Shown: positions 40,078-50,586, numbered from the stretch's first letter. The stretch: DNA of 64,000 bases from Bradyrhizobium elkanii USDA 76 (GCF_023278185.1 NZ_CP066356.1:7432001-7496000), one strand, 5' to 3'. Numbers and translations: made by a program. The notes: generated by a model not told the origin, from the letters alone.

Positions 40078-40434
40078 ATGCGCTACGAACTCGCCGATCA
40101 TGAATGGATTGCCATCAAGCCGATGCTGCCGAACAAGCCGCGCGGCGTTCCTCGGGTTAACGACCGTCGTGTCCTCAATGGCATCTTCTGGGTCTTGCGT
40201 TCCGGAGCACCTTGGCGCGATTTGCCGGCGGCGTTCGGTCCTTACACCACTTGCTACAACCGCTTCGTTAGGTGGCGGCGAGCTGACGTCTGGAGCCGCA
40301 TCATGGACGCACTTGCGGCTGCCCATGATGCCGCTGTCCAAATGATCGACAACTCGATTGTCCGCGGCATCAACATGGGGCCTGCATCACAAGGAACGAG
40401 CGCCTATCGATGGGAAGGTCGCGCGGCGGCTTGA
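40078..40434 (+). CDS. IS5-family (IS427-type) transposase OrfA
   Basis: 118 residues from ATG 40078 (MRYELADHEWIAIKPMLPNK). DUF4096-type N-terminal transposase domain with NGIFWVLRSGAPWRDLPAAF and TTCYNRFVRWRRADVW, then the first catalytic Asp in VQMIDNSIVRG. It ends at RAAA, overlapping OrfB by 25 bases; IS427-type elements use a programmed frameshift at this point to make the full transposase. Confidence 0.85.
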   Translation: MRYELADHEWIAIKPMLPNKPRGVPRVNDRRVLNGIFWVLRSGAPWRDLPAAFGPYTTCYNRFVRWRRADVWSRIMDALAAAHDAAVQMIDNSIVRGINMGPASQGTSAYRWEGRAAA

Positions 40435-40841
40435 CGAGCAAAATCCACGCGGTGGTCGATAGCAATGGTTTGCCGGTACGGTTGACGTTGAGCCCCGGCG
40501 AGGCCCACGACGTTCGACTTGCAGGACAACTGCTCTCTCATCTGAAGTTCGGGTCAATGTTGCTTGCCGACCGTGGCTATGACGCCGACTGGATAAGAGA
40601 GCTTGCCATGAAAAAGGGGTCGTGGGCCAACATCCCGCCGAAACGCAATCGCAGCGATCCGATCTGCTTCAGCTCCTATCTCTACCGCGCTCGCGACTAG
40701 GTCGAACGGCTCTTCAACAGGATCAACCAATGTCGTCGTGTGGCGACGCGTTACGACAGGCTTGCGGGAAACTACCTTGCCTTCGTCCAACTCGCCTCTA
40801 TCCGCCTATGGCTGGCTGCGCGTTATGAGTGCACGCCCTAA
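40410..40841 (+). pseudogene. IS5-family transposase OrfB with internal stop
   Basis: Frame: MGRSRGGLTSKIHAVVDSNG, later MLLADRGYDADWIRELAM (second Asp), then a TAG at 40698 after YLYRARD. Beyond it the same frame continues VERLFNRINQCRRVATRYDR (catalytic Glu) and NYLAFVQLASIRLWL to a TAA at 40839. Since relatives read through RNLVERFFNKIKQ at this point, the TAG is a nonsense mutation. The right end of the element was not found; it probably merges into the cyclase-like half. Confidence 0.8.
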
Positions 40842-41841
40842 CGAGCTCTCTGGGCCGGAGCAGAGCAATGGTCTCCTTGAGTTTGCGGATACTTTGCAGG
40901 ACGTTGTGCTCTCGCGGCCAACGGGCATTTGTGCAAGCGCTGTGGAGCTGAGCGGAAGTATGGATTCGGCTTCGGTCGCGATTGCTGTTGGCAAAAGCGT
41001 GAAAACCGTAAGGTGTGGCGGCATCCTGTTGGGCGACGGGAGCAGCCCCAGGCAGTCTGATCGGCGAGCGCGCATTCTGAGCGCACTGAATTGCCGCGAT
41101 CACCCCCTTGAAATGCATACCCACATGCCGGCGATTGATCTGGATCTTGCCCCAGAACGACGCCTGCCACTCACTTCAGAGTATTGCCTGGAGGCATTTG
41201 AGGCGCTCTGCGACAGCTTTCGCGCGGACGGCTACGAAATCGTCTGGTCCGGCATAGGCGGCGACAAGCTTTGCGCTTGCTCCACCGCCGAGGAGGGCGG
41301 CTCAAGATCTTCGTCTTCACGTCACCTGGAGATCGCCGTTGAACTTGCAGACGGCCTGTTGACAAATCGCGCGCTCGACGCCGCTCATTCATCCTTCCTT
41401 TTCAGCGCGCCGCTTAGCGCGACCGTATCCACATTTCTGCTCGCAAGCCTTTGTCATGCTCGTCCACTCGCAAGGCGAGGACTTTGGCCCGTTCGCCCGC
41501 TAGGCGATCCGAGATTGATTAATACTGCAGCGAAGCTTCCGCTTGCACTTCGCGCGGGCAAGGAAATATTCCGTTCCTACCTGCGTAATCGGCTGCGCTG
41601 CGATGTGTTTCCGCACGGTTATGCAAAGGAGACTTTCGCGCTTGTGTTACCAAAGGCGATTGCGGCTCGTGCAGACACGATTTCATCGCAGCTTTCCTCT
41701 TGCGCCCTGGCCGACTTCGGCTTGGTTTCGCGAGAGTCCGTTATGGCGCTCTTGAATAGGGTATTAACAACGCAAGTTGCTGCAACCAGCGCCTTGGTTC
41801 GCTTCCTGTGGGCGGAACGCTTCGTTCGGCAACTATGTTGA
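40825..41841 (+). pseudogene. Asparagine-synthetase/lasso-cyclase-like protein, C-terminal (ATP-pyrophosphatase) half
   Basis: 338 residues from ATG 40825; the first ~15 overlap the decayed transposase. The PP-loop motif SGSMDSAS follows ICASAVEL, and the second motif EIVWSGIGGDKL and the C-terminal RPLGDPRLINTAAKLPLALR, AGKEIFRSYLRNRL and YAKETF match the synthetase half of AsnB/McjC enzymes. In lasso biosynthesis this domain adenylates the Asp or Glu side chain so that it closes on Gly1. The catalytic motifs look usable, but the N-terminal half is 6.5 kb upstream, so the enzyme is probably dead. A maturation protease (McjB-like) was not seen in the window. Confidence 0.72.
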
Positions 41842-42564
41842 GAGCTTCACCATCAACAACCACCGGTTAGAACACCTGCTACATCAAAGAAAGGTTGAGA
41901 ATTGGACGTTCTCGCCCATCGGCACGATGGAGCTAGACTGTGTCGGCGTGTATCGCGGGGCTATCGGCAGAGAACGCGACACTGGACGTTATCGTTTACC
42001 CCTGTCGTTGCATGCCGTTTAGCCCTTTTTCCGTTAGATAGATTCGTCTTTTGGAGGCGGGTCGCTCGCGAAGGGAGGCGCCGTCTGGCGCGCACTCTGT
42101 CACGCATCCCGGCAAGCCATAAGGATATGGACAGGGCTCTTCGGCCTGCACTTACCGTTAGATCACCAGAAGAACTCTCCTGGTGAACGCATTGGAATGG
42201 CTTTCGTCGGACCTATGACTACTAACGGTTGACGGAGCTGCGATACCCCGCGCGGTCGCTAGGCCTTTCCATATCGAGAGCCGAGATCTCAATTTAATCA
42301 ACGATTGCTATCGTTTTAGATTCTCGTCCCGCGCTCGGATGATAACGTGCAGCTCCGCGGAGTGCTTTTGCATGATCATTGATGGCCACTCTGTGCTGGA
42401 ACATCCTCATCCGTTCCTTGCGATCATGCTCCAGCGGCGGAACCGGAACGGCTTCAGAGGCGGCGCGCAAATTTCTTTACGCAAGAGGACGCGGCCGCTG
42501 TTCCCACGAGCGGCCGCGCCGCGAGGCCTCGATCCTCATTTTCTGCTTGGTTTGTATCCGGTGG
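41842..42564. other. Gene-poor stretch after the cyclase-like half
   Basis: No recognisable gene. Frames such as 41902-42186 have no family motif; I looked for a McjB-type Cys protease motif and found none. Confidence 0.35.
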
Positions 42565-42771
42565 TTAGTGCTGTACGCACGCCGGATCGGTCAAACAAAA
42601 AAACAGATCGCAGATACCATTCAACGGGTCGTCCGCGCATTGAGGATATGACGTGTCGGCGACCTGCACCTTGGCAGCGACGGGTTGAGCGGCGGCTTCA
42701 GCAACACAGGCCGGCACTGCCGCCGTTGCAAGCGCGGCGGCGCTCGCAGTCACAAACAGCAATTTTTTCAT
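42565..42771 (-). CDS. Small exported Cys-containing peptide, unknown
   Basis: 68 residues from ATG 42771 with AAGGGAG upstream (good ribosome site). A clear signal peptide, MKKLLFVTASAAALATAAVP then ACVAEA, is followed by a mature part of about 42 residues whose last 25 hold four cysteines: PQCADDPLNGICDLFFCLTD then PACVQH. The spacing allows two disulfides. I do not recognise a family. The position, between a broken lasso-like cluster and a T3SS region, says little about function. Confidence 0.6.
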   Translation of the reverse strand: MKKLLFVTASAAALATAAVPACVAEAAAQPVAAKVQVADTSYPQCADDPLNGICDLFFCLTDPACVQH

Positions 42772-43509
42772 TCCAGAGTCGCTCCCTTAAGATCGGCCCC
42801 AAGCCGTCCTCATGGATATATGACGTTGCCACAAGTGGTAAAATTGATTTTCTTGATCAGGCCTATCTACGGGATGGATGAGTTCGGACATCTTTGCGGG
42901 CTCGGTTATGAGTTGCTCGGAGAAGCCGTTTATGGTCGGCTTCTCGCCGGCCTCTAAGCGGTCCGCATTGATCTGAGCAATCGGACAACGCGGTAACTGC
43001 ATCGTCTCGGCCCAATGACTTGCACGGCTTGGAGGCTGGACGCGTGCTGCCCGAGGCGGTGAGTCACATTCCTGATGAGTGCACAAGCGAACTCATTATG
43101 ACGGATGCGACGACTGCGCGATCGCTGAAATTCCATTCGTTTGTTCGGCTGCGCTAGAGGCTACACCGCATGGCTTCGGCCCGTTCAAGTACGGCGGCAT
43201 ACTGCTAATTCAGCGAGACTGCATTCCTGACCAGAACTTGCCACCGAGGGCGATATTGTTGCTGAGCGCGCGGCCGACTTCGTCGCGCAGCGACGGCGGC
43301 ACTGACTGCAACCATCACCTCAGACTTGCTCGAAGGTCCCGATCGCGGCTGCCCTTACAAAATCCACACGGTACTCACTGCCAACGAGAAGAATCATGGC
43401 CCAAACGAATTATCACCGAGGCGATAGCTTCTGCAGACGTAGAAGCACCAAATGACCATTCTCGGATATGCCGCGTTAGCATCCAGGATCGACATCTCAT
43501 CCGCTAGTT
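42772..43509. other. Intergenic, nothing recognisable
   Basis: Frames of up to 142 codons on the plus strand (43079-43507) have no motif and unusual composition; no gene called. Confidence 0.35.
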
Positions 43510-43760
43510 CAACTCCTAAAGGCAGCCGGCGACCGCGATCTACCGCGAGATGATCAGCGGTGCCGCGCCGATCGGCCACAACTCACCACGTTGATGGTAG
43601 CGCCTCCACCCCGGCGACGTGGTGCTGGTGACGAGGCTGGACCGGCTCGGCCGCAGCACCCGCCAGCTAAATGAGCTTGATCGAGCGCATCGGCAAGACT
43701 GGTGCTGCATTCCGCTCGCTCGGCGATAGCGCTGGTCATTCGCACATCGCCTAGGGAGCG
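43510..43760 (+). pseudogene. Tn3-type resolvase/invertase remnant
   Basis: In three shifting plus-strand frames: ATAIYREMISGAAPIGHN, then LHPGDVVLVTRLDRLGRSTR then QLNELDR, then RIGKTGAAFRSLGDS. These are consecutive blocks of the serine resolvase catalytic domain (normally EKxSGAxxDRPxL, GDxLVVxRLDRLGRSxxDL, GxAFxSLxD). Two stops and at least two shifts; the N-terminal catalytic Ser region and the HTH are lost. Confidence 0.7.
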
Positions 43761-44025
43761 ACGCGGTTGCGACTGTCTTGCCGTCAGCTGAGAGCAATGT
43801 TGAAGCATTGTCGAGGGATGCTCGACGCCGGCCTTGCGCAACGACGCAGCTTACCGCAATCGCCTCGATCGGCGTCTCGCTGCCTGCCAGGGGTCCGACG
43901 ATGCGTACCCACTGGCGGCGCGAGCAACTCGCTGCAGAGCGATGAATTGCCTATGTCGGCAACAACAACCGAAGCGATCGCAGGGTTCTAGCCCAGCGCG
44001 CGATCGGTCACAGTCGGGTTGCGTC

Positions 44026-44250
44026 TCATACCCGCGTAAGCTTAACGAACCCTCCTTCGGCCAACTCGGCTTGGTAGGTTCTTCCGTTAAGCTGGATTGT
44101 TTTGGGGGTGTTTGCGGTCGGCATGAAACCTTCTTCGCGCAACTTATCCATGAGAGCAGGTGTCGCCCATTGGCGTGGTAGCGGCGTTCCGAAGCGCCGG
44201 TTCTCCGTGAATAAGGCTCCGAAGTCTCGCCCGGCCTGCCCCAACCCCAC
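44026..44250 (-). CDS. Small hypothetical protein
   Basis: 74 residues. The second half reads ALMDKLREEGFMPTANTPKT then IQLNGRTYQAELAEGGFVKL, a plausible compact beta-rich end, and the frame stops at TRV. Could be the tail of a larger decayed protein. Not recognised. Confidence 0.35.
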   Translation of the reverse strand: MGLGQAGRDFGALFTENRRFGTPLPRQWATPALMDKLREEGFMPTANTPKTIQLNGRTYQAELAEGGFVKLTRV

Positions 44251-44907
44251 TTGGTCCTCCGCAGGGTTATGAACAAGACGAACGCAATTGGAACCATCGA
44301 AACCGGCCGTGTAGCGGTGACCTTGGATTCACAGGTCATCGTCGGCTGGTCCGAATCCGGCAGGAGACCACGATGGAACAGCCGTTCGACCATTGAATCA
44401 GGTGCGATTTGCGAACCGTGGGAAAATCTTTGAGGAGCGGGTCCAGGCGATGCGGCAGACGCCGAGTACAGATCTTGCAGCGCAGATCTGCATGTCAATC
44501 TCTGCGCGCGATCCGTCGTTTCTGCCTCAACTTCGACGGGTTACCAACCAGAATGAGCGGGATAGCCCGGCCAGCGCGACAAAGAACAAACGAGAGCGCG
44601 GCCTACGTGAGAATCCGGCAAGCGAGAAACGAACTATTCACCCGATCGAGAGTGCAGAACGAACAGGTCCCAGCACCTTCTGGGGGCCATGGAGGCCGAT
44701 GCTGGGACCGTCGTGGCCACATCCGGGGGTAGCAAACGGACAGGCCCACCTTATTGTGCATCGTCAATTCGATTCGTCAAACCGGCCCACGGTGTGCGTT
44801 CTCGCGGAACGCCGATCACTCGGAAATCGCTTGAGATTCACCGGCTTCAGCCAGCCGAACCACTACTCAGCGCAGCCCAAGCGGCACTTCCTCGCCAGAT
44901 ACGCGCA
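44251..44907. other. Gap before the 741-aa gene end
   Basis: No gene supported; the long plus-strand frames here are antisense to the candidate effector or patternless. Confidence 0.35.
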
Positions 44908-47133
44908 CTACATCCCGTGTCGAGCGAGTTGCATCGAGCCGAACTCCGCCTCAAGACGGGGATACCATGGCTGGCCGCCACCTCTGCTGAACAAGGACTT
45001 GCAGAACGCCGGCGCAAGCCTGCCGCGGTGGATCAACACGTCTTCGTGTCCCATTGCAGCTCGAGCATTCTGCCAGAGCCGATTGTAGCCGCGCTGTTCA
45101 TTGGACTTCACGTGGCAAGCAGCGAACTCGGCGCCATCCAGCGTCGCCAATTGCGAGACATATACCGGCCTCTTCGTATGGATGTGCACCCACACCGGAT
45201 CCGGCATCGCACCATTGCTCAGTGCCCTGGGCTGCAGCTTGATCTCGAACAGCGTGCCTGGCTCCCCCTTCAACGCACGCGGCGGATCGGCAGACGTCAA
45301 CTCATCGGCCGCCCGCAGGTATTCAAGGTACTTCTGCGACGGAAAGGCGTACGTCTTCATGCAATCCATCGTGATCGCAGCCTTCCGCGCGTTCAAAGAA
45401 TTTGCCTGTCCCTGCACCTCGGACCACATCGCCTTGAGCCGGACTATTTTTTCGTGCACTTCAGGCACCTGCGCAGGCGTAAGCAGGCCACGTCGGCGAG
45501 GTTCCTCTAGCGCCGCTACACAGGCCTCGATCTCGGCGGCTTGCGTCTGAAGGCGCTTAACGACGAGATCCACGATGTGGCCGGCATCCTCGGGCTTCAT
45601 TTGGCGCGTTTGCGAGACGGCGCTTTGCTGCGCTGGAAGATCGAACTGCAGCAGCTCGTCCAATCTATTGAGCAATCCGTTCAGCGCTTTCCTGGAGGGC
45701 GGAGCACGCCACATTTCCTGGCCGGCCGTTGACGATGATTCCTTTGCGCGTGCCGCCTCTTCCGGGGTCGCAAGCTTCTTGGTGCCCAGATCCGAGAGAA
45801 CGATGACCTTACCTGTCGGAGCCGAAGCAGCGTCGGGCCTGGCGACCTGCGCCTCGCGTAGACCGGCCGCCGAACTCCCCTCACCTGCCGCCGGTGTGCG
45901 CTTGCTTTTTCCCTTCTTGCGCGCAGCCTGGCCCTCAGACACTGCGCCGGTATTTTCCGGTATCCAGTTGGCGGGCGGCTCGATCACGGCGGGTGTCTTT
46001 GGCTGCACCGCCAAAAACCGCGTGACGTCGTTTGCGGTGACCCAGGCAGCTTCCTCGATCTGGTCCAACAGGTCCAATGGAGTGTCCGCCCCCATTCCAG
46101 CATCCCTCAGCCCAGCGACGATGCCGTGCACCCCCGACGCAAATTCAGAAAGCCGTTCCATGACCCCTTCCAAAACGGTGCTGTGCTCCGCGTCGAGCGC
46201 CGCTCCGCGGTTGTACAGAACGGCTTCGCCCGTCGACGCGAATGCCGGAACAACATCGTTGATGAAGGTCCCGAGCAGACGCATCCGCCCGTCCTCACCG
46301 ATGAGGGCGTTACTCAGCGCTGGTTCGAGCGTGCTCGCCCGCGATTCGATCAGGAGCCGCGCGAGAGCGATCCGCGATTGCAGATACGTGCACTTCGTAA
46401 AAAGTGCCCAGCCGGTATGCAGGCGTAGCATCTCGGGCGTGGACCCCGGCAAGCTGGCGGTGGCCACGCAGACGGACTGCATCCGTTCCGAGCGCAATGC
46501 CTTCTTTCCCCACCACTCCATGCAGGCCATGTAGTGCTTCGCCACGGTCGACACCGCTCGGCTTAGCTGGGCGGGCGCAGCGTTGGCTTTGCGCAGCTGC
46601 TCGAGCACGGCTGCGGCTTTCTCTCTACCGGCCTCCAGGTCGTAGACAATCGAGGTAGCCACGGCGTTGCATTGGTCCCCCGCAGCAAGAGTCTCGACTC
46701 TGACTCCGCAAGCCTGATCGTCGGAAAGAAGGCTGCGTGCCACGTCGGGAGGGAAGCTCGCATAATAGTCCAGAACTTCCGAGCCCGCCTTGACGACTTG
46801 ATCAATCAGGTCCTGCGCCTCCGACCGGTTCCGCGCTTGGCCGGCCGCCGTTTTAGAAGCACCAACAAAGGCCACAAGTAGGCCGCGCATTTTTTTCTGC
46901 GCTGCTCTGACCTCGTCTCTCGTCGGGACAGCCACATCCGAAGCCGGCGGCTCGCCGACGAGCGGCGCCATTCCATCTTGAGACCTGGAGTGCATCCGCT
47001 CCACGACGGAATCGAACGATTGCCTGGCTTCTCCGGAGACCGGTCCAGGCTCCCCGCCCGATCCCCACATGCTATCAGCTTCTGCAGGCTCAACGTGCGA
47101 TTTGCCAGCTCGGCCAATGCCCGTCATATCCAA
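44908..47133 (-). CDS. Candidate type III effector (XopP/RipH-like?)
   Basis: 741 residues, hydrophilic, without signal peptide, with a Ser/Gly/Ala/Glu-rich N-terminus (MDMTGIGRAGKSHVEPAEAD), as expected for T3SS export. Helical blocks occupy residues ~70-370 and ~470-600, joined by a disordered Lys/Ala-rich linker (ARKKGKSKRTPAAGEG). The C-terminal ~120 residues contain VWVHIHTKRPVYVSQLATLD, AACHVKSNEQRGYNRLWQNA and HRGRLAPAFCKSLF. This block recalls the C-terminus of the HLK/XopP effector family of plant pathogens; I hold that weakly. A weak tts-like box lies 32-68 bases upstream. Effector status is inferred from these points together. Confidence 0.55.
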   Translation of the reverse strand: MDMTGIGRAGKSHVEPAEADSMWGSGGEPGPVSGEARQSFDSVVERMHSRSQDGMAPLVGEPPASDVAVPTRDEVRAAQKKMRGLLVAFVGASKTAAGQARNRSEAQDLIDQVVKAGSEVLDYYASFPPDVARSLLSDDQACGVRVETLAAGDQCNAVATSIVYDLEAGREKAAAVLEQLRKANAAPAQLSRAVSTVAKHYMACMEWWGKKALRSERMQSVCVATASLPGSTPEMLRLHTGWALFTKCTYLQSRIALARLLIESRASTLEPALSNALIGEDGRMRLLGTFINDVVPAFASTGEAVLYNRGAALDAEHSTVLEGVMERLSEFASGVHGIVAGLRDAGMGADTPLDLLDQIEEAAWVTANDVTRFLAVQPKTPAVIEPPANWIPENTGAVSEGQAARKKGKSKRTPAAGEGSSAAGLREAQVARPDAASAPTGKVIVLSDLGTKKLATPEEAARAKESSSTAGQEMWRAPPSRKALNGLLNRLDELLQFDLPAQQSAVSQTRQMKPEDAGHIVDLVVKRLQTQAAEIEACVAALEEPRRRGLLTPAQVPEVHEKIVRLKAMWSEVQGQANSLNARKAAITMDCMKTYAFPSQKYLEYLRAADELTSADPPRALKGEPGTLFEIKLQPRALSNGAMPDPVWVHIHTKRPVYVSQLATLDGAEFAACHVKSNEQRGYNRLWQNARAAMGHEDVLIHRGRLAPAFCKSLFSRGGGQPWYPRLEAEFGSMQLARHGM

Positions 47134-47164
47134 TCTCCGATCGAATCGAGAATGCGCAGCCTGT

Positions 47165-47200
47165 CTGATTAGACAGCTTGGCTGACGGGCAGCTGACGAA
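47165..47200 (-). promoter_or_regulatory. Possible weak tts box
   Basis: Read on the minus strand: GTCAGCTGCCCGTCAGCC followed by AAGCTGTCTAATC. It shares GTCAGCT and the CG and AGC positions with the tts consensus but lacks the central TCGAAAG. About 35 bases before the start of the 741-aa gene. Confidence 0.35.
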
Positions 47201-47756
47201 CAGCTCTTTCCGGGCTACACAGAAAATGGCCGGATCACCGTGGGCTCCGGTTCATCGAGGCTGCCAGTGCTGCAACAGGCAGCGATGCAGCGGATGAGCG
47301 CATCAAATCGGGGATCATCCGCTGCAGTGCATGACCGCACCGTAACGTTGCTTCGGCGTGATCCCGCCAAAATCCATACTGACAAGCCGCGGCAGATGCG
47401 ACGGGGCAAGACACTATCCAGCGTCGCGTTCGTCTGCACGGACTTGGCGGGCTATCTCGAATAGCGGAGAGCCGCCACGAGAATGCCAGCATCTTGAAAC
47501 GGCTTGATCATTGCGGCGAGGTGCATCCCCCGACTTTGTCGAGGGGGAGAGACCTTCGGCCGCCGTACGTCCCATCATCGAGGAGGAGATACGAGTCTTA
47601 AATCCAAGAACCTGCACACCCACGGTCGCACACAATTTAAATAGGTCTAAATCTTCGATCAAAATCGCATTATCTGTATTCACCTTCGGATCGAGCAGAA
47701 CCCATATTGAGGGACTCCTTCGCAGCTCCCGCCCATCCGAGCCCGTTGAGCAACGC
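47201..47756. other. Intergenic, possible remnant
   Basis: A minus-strand frame contains IWVLLDPKVNTDNAILIEDL then DLFKLCATVGVQVLGFKTRI (about 47560-47700), which is protein-like but not recognisable. Otherwise nothing. Confidence 0.3.
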
Positions 47757-48110
47757 TCATAAAAAAATGGCAACGACCGTGCCAAGCGCACCGAGCGTCA
47801 ACCCGACCAGCGAACCGGCCGTCGGCACATCACGAAAAAGTATAAAGGCGAGAACTGGCTCCACGACCAGAATAGCTCCGACTGAAATCGCGACAATGAT
47901 CCAGATATTCTTGAGATGCATGTAGCCCAGCGCGTATCCGAAGACGAGCAGGACGCCACCGACGGATATCAGCACAAACATCGGCAGGAGCATTGTGACA
48001 TCCCCGCCGGCCTTGCCAAACTGCCTTGAGGCAATCAACTCCGCGATTATCGAAAGCGCTTCTCCAACGAAAATCGCGGCCACTGCTACAATCTTCACTG
48101 TCAAGCTCAT
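47757..48110 (-). CDS. Small EamA/DMT-like membrane protein
   Basis: 117 residues from ATG 48110 (MSLTVKIVAVAAIFVGEALS); the frame is open to 48155. Four membrane helices: VKIVAVAAIFVGEALSIIAE, MLLPMFVLISVGGVLLVFGY, NIWIIVAISVGAILVVEPVL and SLVGLTLGALGTVVAIFL. The EPVLAFILFRDVPTAGSLVG stretch is typical for half-size DMT (EamA/SMR-like) transporters, which work as dimers. Substrate unknown. Downstream of the P450 gene on the same strand with a 225-base gap. Confidence 0.72.
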   Translation of the reverse strand: MSLTVKIVAVAAIFVGEALSIIAELIASRQFGKAGGDVTMLLPMFVLISVGGVLLVFGYALGYMHLKNIWIIVAISVGAILVVEPVLAFILFRDVPTAGSLVGLTLGALGTVVAIFL

Positions 48111-48335
48111 CGGCCCTTGATTCCAACTATCCAAGTCAGCGCCGCAGATGAACACTCGGAGGTATCGGTGATCTTGCCTCTTGGAGGTGCCAGTGGATTA
48201 TGCGTCGCTACTTATCGCTGCTCGCAGGCGTCTCAAAGCCTGCCCAATTGCAGACCGGATCTCAACATGCAGCGATTGTTTCGCGCCGACCAAGCCGCAC
48301 CCCGGGGCCGGTCGCCAGATTCGAGGGATCGAAGC

Positions 48336-49811
48336 CTAGGCTGCAATCCGCACAGGAAGAGCGGAATAACCGTGCACAAAGTTCGACGCAATTCGCTCGG
48401 GTTCGCCGACAACCTCGACTTCCAGTCGTGCCTTCAAAATCTCCTCCCAGAGGATTTTCAGCTGCAGCTCCGCAAGATGTCGACCAACGCAGCGATGGAT
48501 CCCAAATCCGAACGAAAGATGTTGCCGCACGTTCCTGCGGTCGATGACGAAGCGCTCGGCGTTCTCGATGACTTCATCGTCGCGGTTTCCTGAGATGTAC
48601 CACATGACGACCTTGTCGCCCTTCCTGACTTGTTTCCCACCGACGATGCTATCGGCCGCGGCGTTGCGGCGCATATGTGCGATGGGCGTTTGATAACGAA
48701 TAATCTCGGACACGGCGCTCGAGACAAGTTTCGGATTATCGCGTAGCTTTCGCAGCTCGGAGGGGTGCTGGTTCATGAACAGGAGGCCGCCGGTAATCGA
48801 ATTGCGCGTGGTGTCATTCCCACCGACGATCAGCAGAATCAGATTTCCAAGAAACTCACTCGGCTCCACGTGTCGAGTTGCAGGCGAGTGCGCCATCATG
48901 GAAATCAGGTCCATCCGTGGCTCGGCATTGATGCGCTCGTTCCAAAGGCCTGTGAAATAATCCAGGCACTCGGACAAGATCGCACTTCGCTTGTCCCAGC
49001 TATCGATCGGCTGGCCAGTTCTGGGCATTGCAACAGCTACGTCCGACCAATAGGTCAGCAGACGCCGATCCTCAAATGGAAAGTCGAATAGCGTGGCAAG
49101 CATCTGCGTCGTCAATTCGATGGAGACCCTATCCACCCAATTGAAGTCATTGTTGCGCGGCAAGCCGTCCAGAATCGTCCTGACGCGACGACGGATCAAG
49201 CTCTCGAGTTTCGTCAAGTTTTCCGGCGCGACTATCGGACTTACAGTATCACGCTGCTCGCGATGCTTAGGCGGACCCATCTTGATGAAACTCTGCGTCC
49301 AGTGCCTGTCAGGCACGTCGACAATAGTGACGCCTTGCTCCGACGAGAATATCTTGTGATTAGTATCTACCTCTACGATATCGCGGTATTTCGTTATGGA
49401 CCAATATGGACCATAGGGGCTATCCTGGCAGTAGTGAACGGGATCTTCCCTTCGCAGCCGCTCGAAATAACCCCATATGCTATCATCTTGAAAGCGCTTG
49501 GCTTCGCTTACGTCCAGATTGCTCAGCGGGATCTTAAACGCGCCGTCGGTTCTGTAGTCTACCAATTGCGTTATCACGATCGCCTCCGCAGATTTTGCTC
49601 TCTTGAGAGCTTGCGGATCCACAGGTCGCGATCCATCGTTTCGAGCTGCCGTGACGTTTTGTTGCGAGCGGATCGTCGCCCCAACAGAGTATCCTAAAGC
49701 GCGGGCAGTCACCCCTACCAGTTCCGGCAGGTAAGGATGGCGTTGACTTTCTAACTCGATTTGCCCCAGTGGATTGATGAGAACAATCCTCGCTACACAG
49801 GCGTCGCCCAA
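48336..49811 (-). CDS. Cytochrome P450
   Basis: 491 residues in the open frame. The P450 body starts near residue 78 (VITQLVDYRTDGAFKIPLSN), so a GTG there (about 49580) is a possible start and the first 77 residues may be spurious. I-helix IVGGNDTTRNSI, K-helix ExxR in EIIRYQTP, and heme loop LSFGFGIHRCVGRHLAELQL with the thiolate Cys are all intact. The protein is soluble, of the bacterial class that needs separate ferredoxin and reductase, neither of which is nearby. The sequence resembles the CYP127/CYP153-like forms seen in rhizobia, but I do not assign a subfamily or substrate. Confidence 0.88.
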   Translation of the reverse strand: MGDACVARIVLINPLGQIELESQRHPYLPELVGVTARALGYSVGATIRSQQNVTAARNDGSRPVDPQALKRAKSAEAIVITQLVDYRTDGAFKIPLSNLDVSEAKRFQDDSIWGYFERLRREDPVHYCQDSPYGPYWSITKYRDIVEVDTNHKIFSSEQGVTIVDVPDRHWTQSFIKMGPPKHREQRDTVSPIVAPENLTKLESLIRRRVRTILDGLPRNNDFNWVDRVSIELTTQMLATLFDFPFEDRRLLTYWSDVAVAMPRTGQPIDSWDKRSAILSECLDYFTGLWNERINAEPRMDLISMMAHSPATRHVEPSEFLGNLILLIVGGNDTTRNSITGGLLFMNQHPSELRKLRDNPKLVSSAVSEIIRYQTPIAHMRRNAAADSIVGGKQVRKGDKVVMWYISGNRDDEVIENAERFVIDRRNVRQHLSFGFGIHRCVGRHLAELQLKILWEEILKARLEVEVVGEPERIASNFVHGYSALPVRIAA

Positions 49812-50586
49812 TGCCAGCTAGATCGCTGCTCGCGCCACCGAACAGCGCAATGTGAGCCACTAGGTGCCAGATACGACGTTTTCGGCTCCCCGCGGCCGCA
49901 TATTGGCCGCGGGATCGTGCGGTGACCACGACCCACGCTGATCGTCGTCGACGAAATCAGTTAGCACCGCTCCGCCGAGAAAGGCCAATTTGGTTCTCAA
50001 CATGGCAACAAGCGTGCTTCATTCATCATCCTGACCAGCAACTTGCCATCTAACGGGAATAGGAACTATCGCCGCCAAGAGCTTGCGATGCTCGACCGCT
50101 TGTCCATCGCATTGATGGCGCCCAAACAGTTCGCGAGCGCAATCGCTTGCGCGACAAATAGAAAGATGTTTCAGAACCTGCGCTGCCATCGGAAAGCCTT
50201 AGGATGTGCCGCTTGGGCGGATCCGGCGCCGGTTCCGCATCGCTACGGCTGCGGAAGCATCTCCGCAGACCATTCTAGCGAGAACACCGAGCCCAGCATC
50301 TGGCGTGGCGCTGACTCGGAACGAAGATGTAAGTAACAGCCAGCGGTGCTACGCGACGGCCAACGCATAGAGAGCCGAGTTGGCACGCCAGGCCTATCCA
50401 GGCTTCGGTAGGCGTGGCCGAGCTCGGAGCATTGTTAGCGACGAGATAGGAGCTTGGTCTAGGTCATTTCGCCAACCTGCATATCCTGTATTTGCAATCC
50501 GTGAGGAGCAAAGCAAGCGGCTGCTCATCGAACGCTGCGCTCCCTCTCGCAATTTCTTGCTCCGGCGCCTGAAAGGACCAGACAGA
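49812..50586. other. Divergent gap between P450 and radical SAM genes
   Basis: 775 bases without a recognisable gene; the 50043-50336 plus frame has no motif. Should contain both promoters. Confidence 0.35.

Noticed and set aside
42565..42771. Reading the Cys-rich peptide as the lasso precursor of the nearby cyclase-like gene
   Set aside because: It has a Sec signal peptide and four cysteines, and no Gly-started ring segment; lasso precursors have neither a Sec signal nor need for it.
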